Shown: positions 29,873-40,801, numbered from the stretch's first letter. The stretch: 64,000 bases of DNA from Saccharomyces mikatae IFO 1815 (GCF_947241705.1 NC_079257.1:620001-684000), one strand, 5' to 3'. Made by a program: numbers and translations. The notes: generated by a model from the letters alone, not told the origin.

Positions 29873-31897
29873 TCATTTTTTACCGGTCAAATAATCATTT
29901 AATGATTCATTTCTATCTATAATTTCCTTATAGTCCGAGAGTTTATCAGGTACAACTGATTTCAAATTAAAATCAATCATCGAATAAACAATCTTCAACA
30001 GATCTTTCTCCCACTGTTCTCTCAAAACAGTGAAAAAATTCAAGTAAGTAAGTAATAATAATATATTGCTCTTTTTAGTGTATATCGTAAAAGAATCTCG
30101 AATAGTCTGAACGCAACAATCGTGGACAGCTTTCATTTTGGAAGAATTTAATTGAATATAGCATCTAATATTACTTTGCGTAGATCTCTGATCATCATTA
30201 ATTCCCAATTCTGAAAACTCTTCGCTAATTGACCTCCTCCGCGGGCTATTATCTTTTGTGCAAATGCGTTGCCTCGAAAGGTCTTTCAGAACACACAGTA
30301 TTGACGTTTTACCCAACGGAAAAGGACACGTCTTCAGCACGTCCAGAATAAAATCAAATGCAACTGACTCGGGAATCAAGCATAGTAATCTGGTGAGAAG
30401 AGTGAAAGATATCATTCGCAACTGGTGATTGACTTGAATACAATTCTTTTGAAGTAAGACATGCAACAATGCTTTTGTGACGAACACTGAAAGATTTTTC
30501 AATTCTGTTTTGACATCCTTCAAGGGTTGAGTTGTAATTGCATACCATAGCCAGTAACGGCTGACTGATTCGACAGCTACATTATAGTAAACTTTGGAAT
30601 ATAATGATGGGGTTGTAAATCTCAAGTACAGATAAATGGCATCCGTTATAGTTATTCTCTTCACTAAATGCTGATTGGTTTCCAAATAGTGGATACCAGA
30701 AAATAATAGAACACCATTAGAGTCTAAGCCGACATTTTTTTCGTTTGCTGCTTTTTGTACTTCGAATGTGTAAGCCAATTTATACACCATACTTTCCAAG
30801 ACTAACTTTGCCTCATCATTAACAGCAGAAATTTCCGGGGGTACAGACCTGTAGATAATTTTGCATTCTTCTATCACTTTTTGAAATTCCTTCTCTACAT
30901 CAACATCAAGAGAAAACGCCATTTGATAATACCTGCAAAACAACTCAAGAAATTCAGTATGATATACCGATAATTGGAACTTTTGATGATTTAGCGCGCA
31001 ATAATATTTTACATCAGTATTAGTGTTAATAGTTTTGATAGGCGTTGAAATTCCAAAAGTACAAAGTCTACGCAACAGTCTGACTTGCAATTCACTCTCT
31101 TTCTCAACAACTTTATCCAACCTCTCTCGAGTAAAGTCTTCGTCCAGTTGTATATCTTTTGGTGGGTTGGGAGGGACATAATTTCTGCAGAATGTGTACA
31201 CCCTGCGAAGAAGGAAAAGAGCATCTTCGAACGAATCACCATGATTTAGCACAAATTTTTCTATTGTTGTTACAGCAGCGCCAAGATATTTTGAAGGAAA
31301 AAGAGTAGAAATTCTTTTGAGACTCGCACCAATGAATTCAAATAGGATGTAGGCTTTTAACGTCAAAAAGAATTCTCTTGAATTTTTCCTTTCACCATAA
31401 TGCGAAGAATCATTTAGATCAGAGTCAATCTGAATCGCTTCTCCAGGGGTTGCAGTATTTTCCTTTTCATCAATAAACTCTTCCTTATTTTGTTGGTCTC
31501 TTTTGGATACATCTTCGACAGGAATGGATGAAAGCAATTCTAAACCAGTAAGGAGACATTTTTTTGGCTCGCCATGGATCGAAATTGCATAGAAACTTTT
31601 CATCACACCTTGAACAATCATATTACTGCCCAATCTTTTATTAACGTCAATATTATCCTTCGACAGGAATTTCAATAATCCTTTTGGTAAATCCCAACCA
31701 ATTTCACCAATAACACTTGGATTATCTTCTAATAATTTGTTTAAAGTTTCAATATATCTCACCTTTTCTTCATAATTTCCTTCTTGGTCAATTTGCTCCC
31801 CATATATATCAATCAATGTTACCAGCTCAAGAAAGTCCTCCTTCTGAGTTTTGAATGCTTCAGTTAGATCAGAAAGCAAATCATCAATTGGTTCCAT
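29873..31897 (-). CDS. YBP1: Ybp1, Yap1-binding protein of the peroxide response
   Basis: This 674-residue protein is the same length as S. cerevisiae Ybp1. Ybp1 associates with the transcription factor Yap1 and the thiol peroxidase Gpx3/Hyr1 so that Yap1 is oxidised and activated by hydrogen peroxide. The sequence looks all-helical with no catalytic motif. An acidic, Glu/Asp-rich segment around residues 125-170 separates the N-terminal block from the main body. It converges on HPC2 and is divergent from ATG12, sharing a 241 bp promoter with it. Confidence 0.95.
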   Translation of the reverse strand: MEPIDDLLSDLTEAFKTQKEDFLELVTLIDIYGEQIDQEGNYEEKVRYIETLNKLLEDNPSVIGEIGWDLPKGLLKFLSKDNIDVNKRLGSNMIVQGVMKSFYAISIHGEPKKCLLTGLELLSSIPVEDVSKRDQQNKEEFIDEKENTATPGEAIQIDSDLNDSSHYGERKNSREFFLTLKAYILFEFIGASLKRISTLFPSKYLGAAVTTIEKFVLNHGDSFEDALFLLRRVYTFCRNYVPPNPPKDIQLDEDFTRERLDKVVEKESELQVRLLRRLCTFGISTPIKTINTNTDVKYYCALNHQKFQLSVYHTEFLELFCRYYQMAFSLDVDVEKEFQKVIEECKIIYRSVPPEISAVNDEAKLVLESMVYKLAYTFEVQKAANEKNVGLDSNGVLLFSGIHYLETNQHLVKRITITDAIYLYLRFTTPSLYSKVYYNVAVESVSRYWLWYAITTQPLKDVKTELKNLSVFVTKALLHVLLQKNCIQVNHQLRMISFTLLTRLLCLIPESVAFDFILDVLKTCPFPLGKTSILCVLKDLSRQRICTKDNSPRRRSISEEFSELGINDDQRSTQSNIRCYIQLNSSKMKAVHDCCVQTIRDSFTIYTKKSNILLLLTYLNFFTVLREQWEKDLLKIVYSMIDFNLKSVVPDKLSDYKEIIDRNESLNDYLTGKK

Positions 31898-32138
31898 CAG
31901 TGTTTGAGTATCTTCTTAAATATCTAGCTCGATTATCTCTCTCTAATGTCTACTTTAGTAATAATGTCCACCGGCAGTTGAATAAAATGCATTTTTTTCC
32001 TTCATGTTCTCAAATTTAAGGAAAAGTCCCTATGAAAGATAAGATGCCCGCTGAACCTTGACAGAAACCTGTTTCAGCTGTACAAATAAAGATGTATCCT
32101 TAGTTATACAATCTACAGCAGAGAGACCTAATGGCAGT

Positions 32139-32699
32139 ATGAGTAGGATCCTGGAGAGCGAAAATGAAACAGAAAGTGACGAAAGCTCCATTATATCCAC
32201 TAATAATGGGACGGCCATGGAAAACTCAAGAAATAATTTGGAAATAAAATCGTCTACTCACACCGTTCAAAATAGATTAGAACTTTTTAGTAGAAGATTA
32301 TCACAGCTTGGATTAGGAAGTGATGTTTCTGTGAACCAGCAAGTAAAAAATTCATCTACTAGCACTTATGAACAGAAGGAGATGACTAAGATAAATGCAC
32401 AGGAAATCGAACAAAAGAGCGGCAAAAAAGAAGTAAATACTCAAAAAATTCAGATAAAATTTCAACCTATTGGATCCATTACACAGTTAAAACCTTCTGT
32501 TTGTAAGATCTCAATGTCACAATCTTTTGCAATGGTACTTTTATTTCTCAAAAGACGGCTGAAGATGGATCAGGTTTATTGTTATATAAATAATTCTTTT
32601 GCCCCCAGTCCACAACAAAATATTGGAGAGCTTTGGATGCAATTCAAAACCAATGATGAACTTATTGTAAGTTATTGTGCATCGGTGGCTTTTGGTTGA
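32139..32699 (+). CDS. ATG12: Atg12, ubiquitin-like autophagy conjugation protein
   Basis: This 186-residue protein has the same length as S. cerevisiae Atg12. It is activated by Atg7, passed to Atg10 and joined through its C-terminal glycine to Atg5; the conjugate promotes lipidation of Atg8. The C-terminal ubiquitin-like fold (about 100-186) includes [12 protein letters not shown], the block [14 protein letters not shown] and the end CASVAFG with Gly186 exposed, so no protease processing is needed. The N-terminal half is disordered and diverges clearly from the S. cerevisiae protein. The ATG at 32139 is used; the frame is open upstream but has no ATG that matches the family. Confidence 0.96.
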   Translation: MSRILESENETESDESSIISTNNGTAMENSRNNLEIKSSTHTVQNRLELFSRRLSQLGLGSDVSVNQQVKNSSTSTYEQKEMTKINAQEIEQKSGKKEVNTQKIQIKFQPIGSITQLKPSVCKISMSQSFAMVLLFLKRRLKMDQVYCYINNSFAPSPQQNIGELWMQFKTNDELIVSYCASVAFG

Positions 32700-33024
32700 T
32701 ATTTCTAAGCATTTTAATATCCAAGAGTACATTTAATAATGATGTAGAGAATCTGTATTTGATCAGACACACTCTACGTTATTGGGAAAGGTATTATATT
32801 CGTACGTTCTTAACTCATACTTTGTTGTCGTCGTAAAGAAAAAAAAGCATGGTAGGTGAGAGCACTTAAAAGAGAATTAAACTAATACGTATATCGTTGA
32901 AGGTGTCTATTTCTTTTTTATTAGGTATTTAAATATACATGGGAACATAACTAGATAAAATGTACGGCATATATACCTGAACTAGTATTTTCAAATGCCA
33001 CAAAATGTAATTAGTGTGTTAGCG
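32700..33024. other. Convergent ATG12/PYC2 spacer
   Basis: This 325 bp AT-rich region lies between two convergent 3' ends. It should carry both polyadenylation signals. I see no gene or notable repeat. Confidence 0.5.
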
Positions 33025-36000
33025 TTAATTTTTTTGAGATGGGGGTAGAGTTTCTTCCTCTAGAACAACAAGTAAATCTGAGGCGTCAACACTTTCACCA
33101 TCCTTAATGAAAACGTCTTTAACTTGACCATCTGCTGGTGAAGAGACAACCATTTCCATTTTCATGGCACTCAAAACAGCAATCGATTCACCCTTTTTCA
33201 CTAAGGAGCCTTTGTGTACTTTAACTTCTATAATAACACCCGCCATTGGTGCACCGATTTGATGGGAGTCATGTACGTCTGCCTTTGGTTTAGCAACAGA
33301 TTGTATGTTTTGCGATTTGTCTGCGACACGAATTTTTCTTAGTTCACCGTTCAATTCGAAATACACTTCTCTTTGACCAGTCTTTTTATTCAAGTCACCA
33401 ACAGCTTGTAATTTGATAATTAAAGTCTTACCTTGTTCGATTGTGACTTCGATTTCCTCATCTGGTTCTGCTGGAGCTAAGAAATTCTTGGTTGGCAGTA
33501 CTGATAAATCGCCGTATGTTTCTCTCATTTTTTGGAAATCTTCATAAACCCTTGGGTACATATTGTACGAAGCAACATCGCATTCATCGATATCGCCAAA
33601 CCTATTTTGCAAGTCTTCTCTAATTTTTTCAAGATCAAATGGTTCCAATTCCAAACCTGGACGACACGTCAACTTTCTTCTCTTGTTTCTTAATACATCA
33701 GACCTTAGTGGTTCCGGGAACCCACCGTATGGTTGACCAATTAAACCTTCAAAAAAGTCCATAACAGAGTCAGGGAAGTCCAAAGAATTAGCCAAACGTT
33801 TGATATCGTCGGGAGTCAACTTGTTAGAGACCATGAATTGAGCTAAATCACCGACAACCTTAGAAGTTGGAGTAACTTTAACAATATCACCCAATAAGTA
33901 ATTAGCTTCTCTATAGGCTTTCTTGGTCTCAGCCCATTGTTCACCGAGACCCAATTGTTGAGCTTGAAACAATAAATTGGTTAATTGACCACCTGGGATT
34001 TCATGTTGGTAAACTTCTGGATCAGGGCCCTTTAAGTCAGCTTCGAAACAAGAATATAATAATCTCATTTCTGCCCAGTAGGCGTCTAATTCACGAACAT
34101 GCTCAACGTTAATACCGGTATCGATGTTACCTTCCAATGATGCCAACAAAGCATTAATTGATGGTTGAGAAGTTAAACCTGACATCGAGTTGATAGCGAC
34201 ATCAACAACATCAGCACCTGCAAGAGCACATGCAGACATAGATGCAACAGCGGTACCTGCAGAGTCATGACTATGAACATGAATTGGCAAGTTTGGATAT
34301 CTAGTTCTTAAAGACCCGATTAATAGTTTGGCAGCGGCTGGTTTCATAGTACCTGCCATATCCTTAATACCCAAGATATGAGTACCCATTTGGACTATCT
34401 TGTCAACGACTTCTAAATAGTAATCCAAGTTATATTTCTTACCTGGTTGTAACATGTCGCCGGAATAACAAACAGTAGCTTCAACTACACCACCGGCCTT
34501 CTTGACGGCATCCACACCGACTTTTAGTTGTTCTAAATCATTCAAAGCATCAAAGACTCTGAATATGTCAACACCGTTATCTTTGGCCTGCTTGACGAAA
34601 TGGTCAATTGCGTTGTCAGGCAACGAAGAGTAAGCTACACCATTGGCACCACGTAATAACATTTGGAATGGAATATTGGGCACCAAAGCTCTTAACTTTC
34701 TTAAACGTTCCCATGGATCTTCGTGCAAGAATCTCATGGCGACATCGAATGTAGCACCACCCCAACATTCCAGAGCAAAGGCACCTGCAAGAGCATGTGC
34801 AGTAGTTGGAGCGATTGTAGCTAAATCATGGGTTCTAACCCTTGTTGCGAGTAGGGATTGATGAGCATCTCTCCATGTGGTGTCCATCAACAGGGTACCG
34901 TTGAATTGTCTCACTTGCTTGGCAAATTCAGCTGGTCCCTTTTCCAGTAGAACTTGTCTCCACCCAGAAGGTGGTGCAATATTCACAACGTTTATAACAT
35001 TACCTTGAGCATCGTGCAACAGAGGGACACTTGGGTTTGATTTCAACTTTGGCAAACCAATTTGTCCCTTAATGGATGGTCCATTGACAGCCAAGTCTGC
35101 CAAATAGTGTAACAATTTTTGGGCTCTGTTTTTCGATGAGACCATTTGGAACAGTTGTGGTGTGTCATCAATAAAAGTTGTCCAATATGTACCGTCAATA
35201 AAGACTGGATTGGTCAAAAGAGTCAATAGGAAAGGAATGTTGGTCTTGACACCTCTTATTCTGAATTCAATCAACGCACGGATCATTTTCCTACGAACGA
35301 TTTCATATGTGGATCCAGAACAGGAACATTTGACCAACATTGAATCGTAGTGGGGAGAGATAGTGGCACCGGCGTAGGCATTACCACCGTCTAATCTAAC
35401 ACCATTACCACCGGCAGAACGATATACCTCCAAGCGGCCAGTATCTGGTTGGAAATTCTTTGAAGGATCTTCCGTGGTGATACGGCACTGGATGGAGAAC
35501 CCACGAGTTGTAATTTTATCCTGGAATAGACCTAACTGACTTAAGGTGGCACCTGCAGCAATCTGAATTTGTGCAGAAACAATGTCAATACCGGTGATTT
35601 CTTCCGTGATTGTGTGCTCAACTTGGATTCTTGGGTTAATTTCAATGAAATAGTGTCTATTTTGGCTGTCAACCAAAAATTCTGCAGTACCTGCGTTTCT
35701 GTACCCACAGACTTTAGCCAATTTAACAGCATCTGTCAAAATAGCATCACGGACTTCGCGAGGCAGAGTCTTTGCTGGTGCCACTTCGACAACCTTTTGA
35801 TGTCTCCTTTGCACAGAACAGTCTCTTTCAAAAAGATGAACCACATTTCCGTGATTGTCTGCTAATAGTTGAACTTCAATATGCTTTGGCTTGTCTAAGA
35901 ACCTTTCCACAAAACATGTACCGTTGCCAAAGGCAGTACGGGCCTCAGAGGTAGCACGTTGAAAAGCATCAGCAACGTCGTCACCTTCTCTTACGACTCT

Positions 36001-36567
36001 CATACCTCTACCACCACCACCAAAGGCGGCTTTAATGATCACCGGGTAGCCATACTCATTGACAAAGTCAAGTGCCTCTTGCACTGTTTCAATAGGTCCT
36101 GGAGTACCAGGAACGGTAGGCACATTAGCTCTTGCTGCCAAGTTTCTCGCAGAAACTTTGTCACCTACGGAATTAATGACTTCAGCAGGAGGCCCAATCC
36201 AAGTGATACCTGCTTTCACCACTTTGTCAGCGAATTCAGAATTTTCAGACAGGAACCCATAACCTGGATGAATAAAATCCACCTTATGCTTCTTCGCAAT
36301 TTCAATGATCTCGTCCATGGCCAAGTACGCACCCACGGGCGTGTATTGACCCTCTTCTCCGATAACATACGCTTCGTCCGCCTTCAACCTATGCATCGAA
36401 AGACGGTCTTCATGCGAATATATTGCAATGGTTCTCATGGACAGCTCATGAGCGGATCTGAAAATTCTGATCGGGATTTCACCTCTATTGGCTACTAAGA
36501 TCTTATTCTTTTCACCGAGCAAACTGAAATTATCTCTCAGACCGGCCAATTTCTTAACACTGCTCAT
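33025..36567 (-). CDS. PYC2: Pyc2, cytosolic pyruvate carboxylase
   Basis: This 1180-residue biotin enzyme converts pyruvate, bicarbonate and ATP to oxaloacetate, the main anaplerotic reaction in yeast. Biotin carboxylase begins near residue 20 (KILVANRGEIPIRIFRSA) with the Gly-rich loop AAFGGGGRGMR and the catalytic block FIEINPRIQVEHTITEE. The carboxyltransferase starts near 558 (LMDTTWRDAHQSLLATR) with HVHSHDSAGT. The biotinyl domain is C-terminal, with AMKME and biotinyl Lys1136. The length matches Pyc2 (1180) rather than Pyc1 (1178), and gene order also supports PYC2. Confidence 0.97.
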   Translation of the reverse strand: MSSVKKLAGLRDNFSLLGEKNKILVANRGEIPIRIFRSAHELSMRTIAIYSHEDRLSMHRLKADEAYVIGEEGQYTPVGAYLAMDEIIEIAKKHKVDFIHPGYGFLSENSEFADKVVKAGITWIGPPAEVINSVGDKVSARNLAARANVPTVPGTPGPIETVQEALDFVNEYGYPVIIKAAFGGGGRGMRVVREGDDVADAFQRATSEARTAFGNGTCFVERFLDKPKHIEVQLLADNHGNVVHLFERDCSVQRRHQKVVEVAPAKTLPREVRDAILTDAVKLAKVCGYRNAGTAEFLVDSQNRHYFIEINPRIQVEHTITEEITGIDIVSAQIQIAAGATLSQLGLFQDKITTRGFSIQCRITTEDPSKNFQPDTGRLEVYRSAGGNGVRLDGGNAYAGATISPHYDSMLVKCSCSGSTYEIVRRKMIRALIEFRIRGVKTNIPFLLTLLTNPVFIDGTYWTTFIDDTPQLFQMVSSKNRAQKLLHYLADLAVNGPSIKGQIGLPKLKSNPSVPLLHDAQGNVINVVNIAPPSGWRQVLLEKGPAEFAKQVRQFNGTLLMDTTWRDAHQSLLATRVRTHDLATIAPTTAHALAGAFALECWGGATFDVAMRFLHEDPWERLRKLRALVPNIPFQMLLRGANGVAYSSLPDNAIDHFVKQAKDNGVDIFRVFDALNDLEQLKVGVDAVKKAGGVVEATVCYSGDMLQPGKKYNLDYYLEVVDKIVQMGTHILGIKDMAGTMKPAAAKLLIGSLRTRYPNLPIHVHSHDSAGTAVASMSACALAGADVVDVAINSMSGLTSQPSINALLASLEGNIDTGINVEHVRELDAYWAEMRLLYSCFEADLKGPDPEVYQHEIPGGQLTNLLFQAQQLGLGEQWAETKKAYREANYLLGDIVKVTPTSKVVGDLAQFMVSNKLTPDDIKRLANSLDFPDSVMDFFEGLIGQPYGGFPEPLRSDVLRNKRRKLTCRPGLELEPFDLEKIREDLQNRFGDIDECDVASYNMYPRVYEDFQKMRETYGDLSVLPTKNFLAPAEPDEEIEVTIEQGKTLIIKLQAVGDLNKKTGQREVYFELNGELRKIRVADKSQNIQSVAKPKADVHDSHQIGAPMAGVIIEVKVHKGSLVKKGESIAVLSAMKMEMVVSSPADGQVKDVFIKDGESVDASDLLVVLEEETLPPSQKN

Positions 36568-37311
36568 ATTTTTATTTTTTATCTGTTTCTTTTACTTACC
36601 TTTTGGTAGCTTAATTGTCTTGTCTTGAAATATAAAAATGGGAAAAAAACAGCTCTTACGACAGACTCCAGAAAATGAGCTACACAACTTTGAAAGAAAA
36701 GAGGGACTTGCTTATGTGTATTATCAATTTAAGATGATGAAAGCAAGAAAAAAAAAAACTACTAAACTTGACGAAAACACAATAGGAAAGAGCCGATGGG
36801 TGTACTCCTAACGTAATACTCCCTTCGTCGGCTCTAACTCTTTTAATAAATATCTCGAGACGTACCTGCCAAATGTGCAAAAAAAAGTGAAAAACTATTT
36901 GAAAATTAATTGCGAAAAAAAAAGGTTAGTCATATGTGCCTTTGCGGCGTCTTCCGCAGGAAGGGCCCCTCTCTGCCAATCAGAGAAGAGCTGGCTGTGC
37001 CTGTATATACTACTACCAACGGCGACTACCGAGGTCGGGTTACATATCCCGTCGCTAGTGATGCATTCTAATTATCTTTTATTACTGGAAAAGGCTTATA
37101 CAATCATGTTATATATGTCAAGATCGTATAGCAGAGCATTTTCTTCCTCTCTGTGTAAATGAAAAGGTGGATTCTTATTGTGGCAAATGCGTTGATGATT
37201 TTTTTTCCGGTCTTTAGTTGAGTTATACAGGAAAAGGGCGTAGTTTATAATAATATCCGTCGATAATCTCTTGGACAGTGTAGTGATATAAACGCTTATG
37301 TAAAAAGGAGT
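36568..37311. other. PYC2 promoter and YBR220C downstream region
   Basis: This 744 bp region lies between two minus-strand genes. It contains an interrupted inverted repeat, GAGCCGA at 36790-36796 and TCGGCTC at 36828-36834, about 225-270 bp before the PYC2 ATG. A splice branch-like GACTAAC on the minus strand is at 36925-36931. A possible spliced small gene is listed separately. Confidence 0.5.
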
Positions 37312-37408
37312 TTAGGTACATCTCCAGGAACTGATCGGCAGACTTTGCAAATGCAGAATTTTTCTTTTCAAGTACCCGAAATATAGGAAAAGTCCGACCG
37401 CAATACAT
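36680..37408 (-). CDS. YBR219C: Possible spliced gene corresponding to YBR219C
   Basis: A minus-strand ATG at 37406-37408, inside YBR220C but in another frame, opens 60 codons (MYCGRTFPIF...) that run to a donor-like GTATAA at 37228. A GACTAAC branch-like motif follows at 36925-36931 and acceptors lie at 36895 (TAG) and 36866 (CAG). Using the CAG, exon 2 (36865-36680) continues in frame for 61 codons, giving about 121 residues. As I recall, S. cerevisiae YBR219C is annotated here with an intron and about 127 residues. No domain is visible. The exact splice sites are a guess, and the ORF may not make a functional protein. Confidence 0.35.
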
Positions 37409-38994
37409 ATTAGGTTAGTGATGTAGTAGCCGTCGCGCAGGATGGTTACTGTGCCATGCAGGAGTTCGGTGCATGCTTGCATGCTGCCGCCGTGGGTCAC
37501 ATACACTTCATTTGTATTGGGAATGGTACACTGGTACACGGTGAAGTAGTTGATCAGAGACATGATGATCAGCCGCGGCCAAGTTCCGCCAAAGTTGCTT
37601 AGGGTGTTCAATAAGGTCATGTATGTACCACCCAACACGGGGTCTGCAACTCTAGTGTGAAAGGCGGAAATTCCAATGAACTGAACGGTATTCATAAAGG
37701 AGCCTAAGAGGTGCTGGAATACGACCAGGCAGAAATACCGAGTGGATATCTCACCGCCTTTAGGGAATTGCTTCACCACGTAGCTTCCCAAGACCGCTGC
37801 CGCCAGACGGCCCAAAAACCCCCACAACCACGGTGTCAGGACGCCAGCATCTCCTACTAGAAAATAGACTATCTTGTTAGTTTTTGCGCCGTTTCTTAAC
37901 CTTCTATTGTTATGAATCATAGGGTCTTTGTCAGAGCTCCATTTGACAACGTAGTACCCAAATATGATTTCGAACGGCAGGTCTATAAGCACTGTGACAG
38001 CTAGGTCTTCTCTTTTGAAGCCTTGCTCAAGAAGTTTCAGATTAGTGGCTGCTTCATTACATTGGAAGGCAAATTTGGAAATCATGTGAATAAAAGCTAG
38101 ACTTCTCACTGACTTCAGTTTCAGCACTTTTACAAAACAGTGGTAAATGTACTTTATACTTTTTGTATTCTGAGCTGACACAACATCGCCATCGTCGTAC
38201 TCAATAGTCATCTGTTTCGGTTCTTCATTGACAGAATTTACCGGGTCGACTTTGGGTAAATACTCCACGAAGGGCTTCTCTATAGTGAAAAATATGATGT
38301 ATATAGTAATCACAATGTAAAGAATCCCTGAGAACTTCATGTATCCACCAAGACTGATGAACCCGTAATCTAATGGGATCTTCCTAAAATACTTATTGGC
38401 AAAATCTGATGAATTCAACGACAGGAAAATGGTGAATGACATAAAATAACCGATGTTTAAACCTATTGTTTGCGCGGTGGATGCATACGATAGGGATTCC
38501 TTGGACAGAATCGTTAAAGCCCAACCATCTACTGCAATATCTTGAGTGGCACACAAGAAAACCAAGAGGCCAAACCACCACGTTAAATTCTTTATATTGA
38601 CGCTGTGTAGAGTACCATTCCCGCGATTATGGAATGCATCATCCACGCCGTCAAAGATTATGCCTCGTGATATGCACCACCCTAGGATCCATAGCACAAA
38701 TCCACTAACAAACTGTACTGGGATGATCCATGATCTTCTTCTACCGATGCGCTTGTTATACAGCGAATCAACTATAGGGGACCATATAATCTTCAAAGAA
38801 TACGGATACGTAGCCATAGAAAAAATTCCCAGTGATGTGAACGAGGTCTCCTTTGCTAGGGACTTAAGCAGAAATGGTACCGTACCAAAGGCCAAGCCCA
38901 CGGGTATACCTTGAACCAAATATAGCATAATTAAAAGATAGAATTGCGGTAAGTCATGTTTGGCGAGGGACCCGCTTTTTCGCTTAGGTTCCAT
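37312..38994 (-). CDS. YBR220C: Putative acetyl-CoA transporter of the SLC33/AT-1 family (YBR220C)
   Basis: This 560-residue polytopic protein of the major facilitator fold matches the acetyl-CoA transporter family (human SLC33A1, ER/Golgi membrane); the yeast protein is uncharacterised. Recognisable blocks are LYLVQGIPVGLAFGTVPFLLKS (split around residue 25-45), WSPIVDSLYNKRIGRRRSWIIP, and CATQDIAVDGWALTIL. About 11-12 hydrophobic spans are present, with a hydrophilic central loop (about 255-300). The ATG at 38994 gives the S. cerevisiae length; the frame extends upstream only through non-ATG codons. The function is inferred from the family. Confidence 0.92.
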   Translation of the reverse strand: MEPKRKSGSLAKHDLPQFYLLIMLYLVQGIPVGLAFGTVPFLLKSLAKETSFTSLGIFSMATYPYSLKIIWSPIVDSLYNKRIGRRRSWIIPVQFVSGFVLWILGWCISRGIIFDGVDDAFHNRGNGTLHSVNIKNLTWWFGLLVFLCATQDIAVDGWALTILSKESLSYASTAQTIGLNIGYFMSFTIFLSLNSSDFANKYFRKIPLDYGFISLGGYMKFSGILYIVITIYIIFFTIEKPFVEYLPKVDPVNSVNEEPKQMTIEYDDGDVVSAQNTKSIKYIYHCFVKVLKLKSVRSLAFIHMISKFAFQCNEAATNLKLLEQGFKREDLAVTVLIDLPFEIIFGYYVVKWSSDKDPMIHNNRRLRNGAKTNKIVYFLVGDAGVLTPWLWGFLGRLAAAVLGSYVVKQFPKGGEISTRYFCLVVFQHLLGSFMNTVQFIGISAFHTRVADPVLGGTYMTLLNTLSNFGGTWPRLIIMSLINYFTVYQCTIPNTNEVYVTHGGSMQACTELLHGTVTILRDGYYITNLICIAVGLFLYFGYLKRKILHLQSLPISSWRCT

Positions 38995-39458
38995 GGCTAC
39001 TTGTTTGCTATTTTCTTTTAGTTGTAATGCTATACTCACTTTACGAAACACCAGACTCTCACTTTTGTTCAATATATACCTGTGCTAAATGATGGATTAA
39101 TTTTCGCGTACCAAAACATCTTCATTTTTCTTTCTTTTCAGCCTGTCGTCAAAGAGAAAAAAAGAAAAACAGCGATGTATTTATTCTGATCTGATTATGA
39201 ATCAGTAAAATTTTCAATGTACACAGTATTAATCTCATTCAGTTATGAAAGGACAAAATATATACATTGTATGTGTGCATGTATATGCTGTTATTCACCC
39301 ACTAATAATAACCAGTACGCTATACATGTCTTAACTAGCAAAATATTATTTATGTTATCTCTTTAGTACTATTTCTGCTCAAAGGACAGAAAAATTGGGA
39401 TAAAGGGAAAAACCCCAATTTCCTTCTTCCTCTCCTTCTTGTTTCAATTAGAACTTAT
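38995..39458. other. YBR220C promoter and PDB1 terminator
   Basis: This 464 bp AT-rich spacer between two minus-strand genes contains a purine-rich run near 39150-39170 and several TATA-like and TA-rich stretches. I see no gene or specific factor site. Confidence 0.45.
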
Positions 39459-40556
39459 TTATTCAATTGACAAGACTTCTTTCACTGCCTTGACAATTGT
39501 TGGAGCATCTGGGAAAGCGAAATCTTCTAATTCCTTGGCATAAGGTGTTGGAACATCAGCACCTGTAACTCTTTGTACTGGTGCATCCAAATAGTCAAAG
39601 GCTTCAGATTCCATGACCTGTGCGACAATTTCAGCACCAACACCAAATGATGGGAAAGTGGATTCGACAGTAATCAAGTGGTTTGTCTTCTTAACAGTAT
39701 TGATGATAGCTTCAATATCTAAAGGTCTAATAGAACGCAAGTTAATAACTTCTGCAGAGACACCGTATTCCTTTTGTAAGATTTCTGCAGCTTTTAATGA
39801 AAATTGAACGTTTCTTGTGTACGTAACAATGGAAATATCGGTACCTTCCCTTTCAATTTTAGCCTTGTATGGCAAGGTGAAATCAGGCGATAAAGCTTCC
39901 TCTGAGATTTCAAAAGATTCACCGTACAACAATTCGTTTTCCAAAAAGACAACAGGGTTTGGATCCCTAATGGCGGCTTTTAGCAAACCTCTGGCATCTT
40001 CAGCGGAGTAAGGTACAAGAACCTTCAACCCTGGAATAGAACCGTACCAAGGTGAAAAATCCTGTGAGTGTTGAGCACCAACACCCACAGCGGCACCATT
40101 AGGACCTCTAAAGACCATTTGACATTTTTGAGTACCACCAGACATGTAGTGAGTCTTTGCCGCGGAATTAACAACATGGTCAATAGCCTGCATAGAGAAA
40201 TTGAACGACATGAACTCTACGATCGGCTTCAAACCTTTTAAAGCGGCACCAACGGCTAAACCTGTGAAACCGTATTCGGTAATAGGTGTGTCAACCACAC
40301 GACGTTCACCGAACCTGTCCAATAAACCTTTGGACACTTTATAAGCACCATTATATTGGGCAACTTCCTCACCAATAAGGAAGACGTCGTCGTCACGGTC
40401 CAATTCTTCTGCCATAGCGGTATTTAAAGCCTCTCTGACGGTCATTGTCTTTGTAGATGAGAATCTCATTGCTGCTGCTGCTGAAGGTCTTACAAAGGAC
40501 ATTGGGGCACGACGTCCAACACTTCTGGCCAAGGATGGGGGCAATCTAGAAAACAT
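39459..40556 (-). CDS. PDB1: Pdb1, pyruvate dehydrogenase E1 beta subunit
   Basis: This 365-residue mitochondrial matrix protein pairs with Pda1 to form the thiamine-diphosphate-dependent E1 component of pyruvate dehydrogenase, which decarboxylates pyruvate to feed acetyl-CoA synthesis. A basic, Arg/Ser/Ala-rich presequence covers about residues 1-32 ([18 protein letters not shown]). The mature domain shows [55 protein letters not shown] and [20 protein letters not shown]. The ATG at 40556 gives the canonical presequence; the upstream extension has no family support. S. cerevisiae has 366 residues; the loss lies in an Ala run. Confidence 0.97.
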   Translation of the reverse strand: MFSRLPPSLARSVGRRAPMSFVRPSAAAAMRFSSTKTMTVREALNTAMAEELDRDDDVFLIGEEVAQYNGAYKVSKGLLDRFGERRVVDTPITEYGFTGLAVGAALKGLKPIVEFMSFNFSMQAIDHVVNSAAKTHYMSGGTQKCQMVFRGPNGAAVGVGAQHSQDFSPWYGSIPGLKVLVPYSAEDARGLLKAAIRDPNPVVFLENELLYGESFEISEEALSPDFTLPYKAKIEREGTDISIVTYTRNVQFSLKAAEILQKEYGVSAEVINLRSIRPLDIEAIINTVKKTNHLITVESTFPSFGVGAEIVAQVMESEAFDYLDAPVQRVTGADVPTPYAKELEDFAFPDAPTIVKAVKEVLSIE

Positions 40557-40801
40557 GTCGAGAAGATTAATTTGCAAAAGGTAAAATGACTTACTAAACT
40601 GCAATTGATTATCAATATATTAACACAGAAACTGTTATGGGGGGAGGCGGAATTTAACGTCCGAGTGGGAAATGATACAGAATTAGTCTAACAAAGGGTA
40701 AAAGCTTGACAAAAGTATATCAAGAGTTGCTATTGTAATCGGTAACCTGTATTTGTGGATACTCCTGTCTATAGTGCAAATGTGTGATCACTGGACGTTA
40801 A

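Noticed and set aside
32058-32138. 27-codon N-terminal extension of ATG12
   Set aside because: It has no ATG supported by the family; the start at 32139 gives the exact Atg12 length and N-terminus.
38995-39072. 26-codon extension of YBR220C
   Set aside because: It starts at TTG; the ATG at 38994 gives the expected 560 residues.
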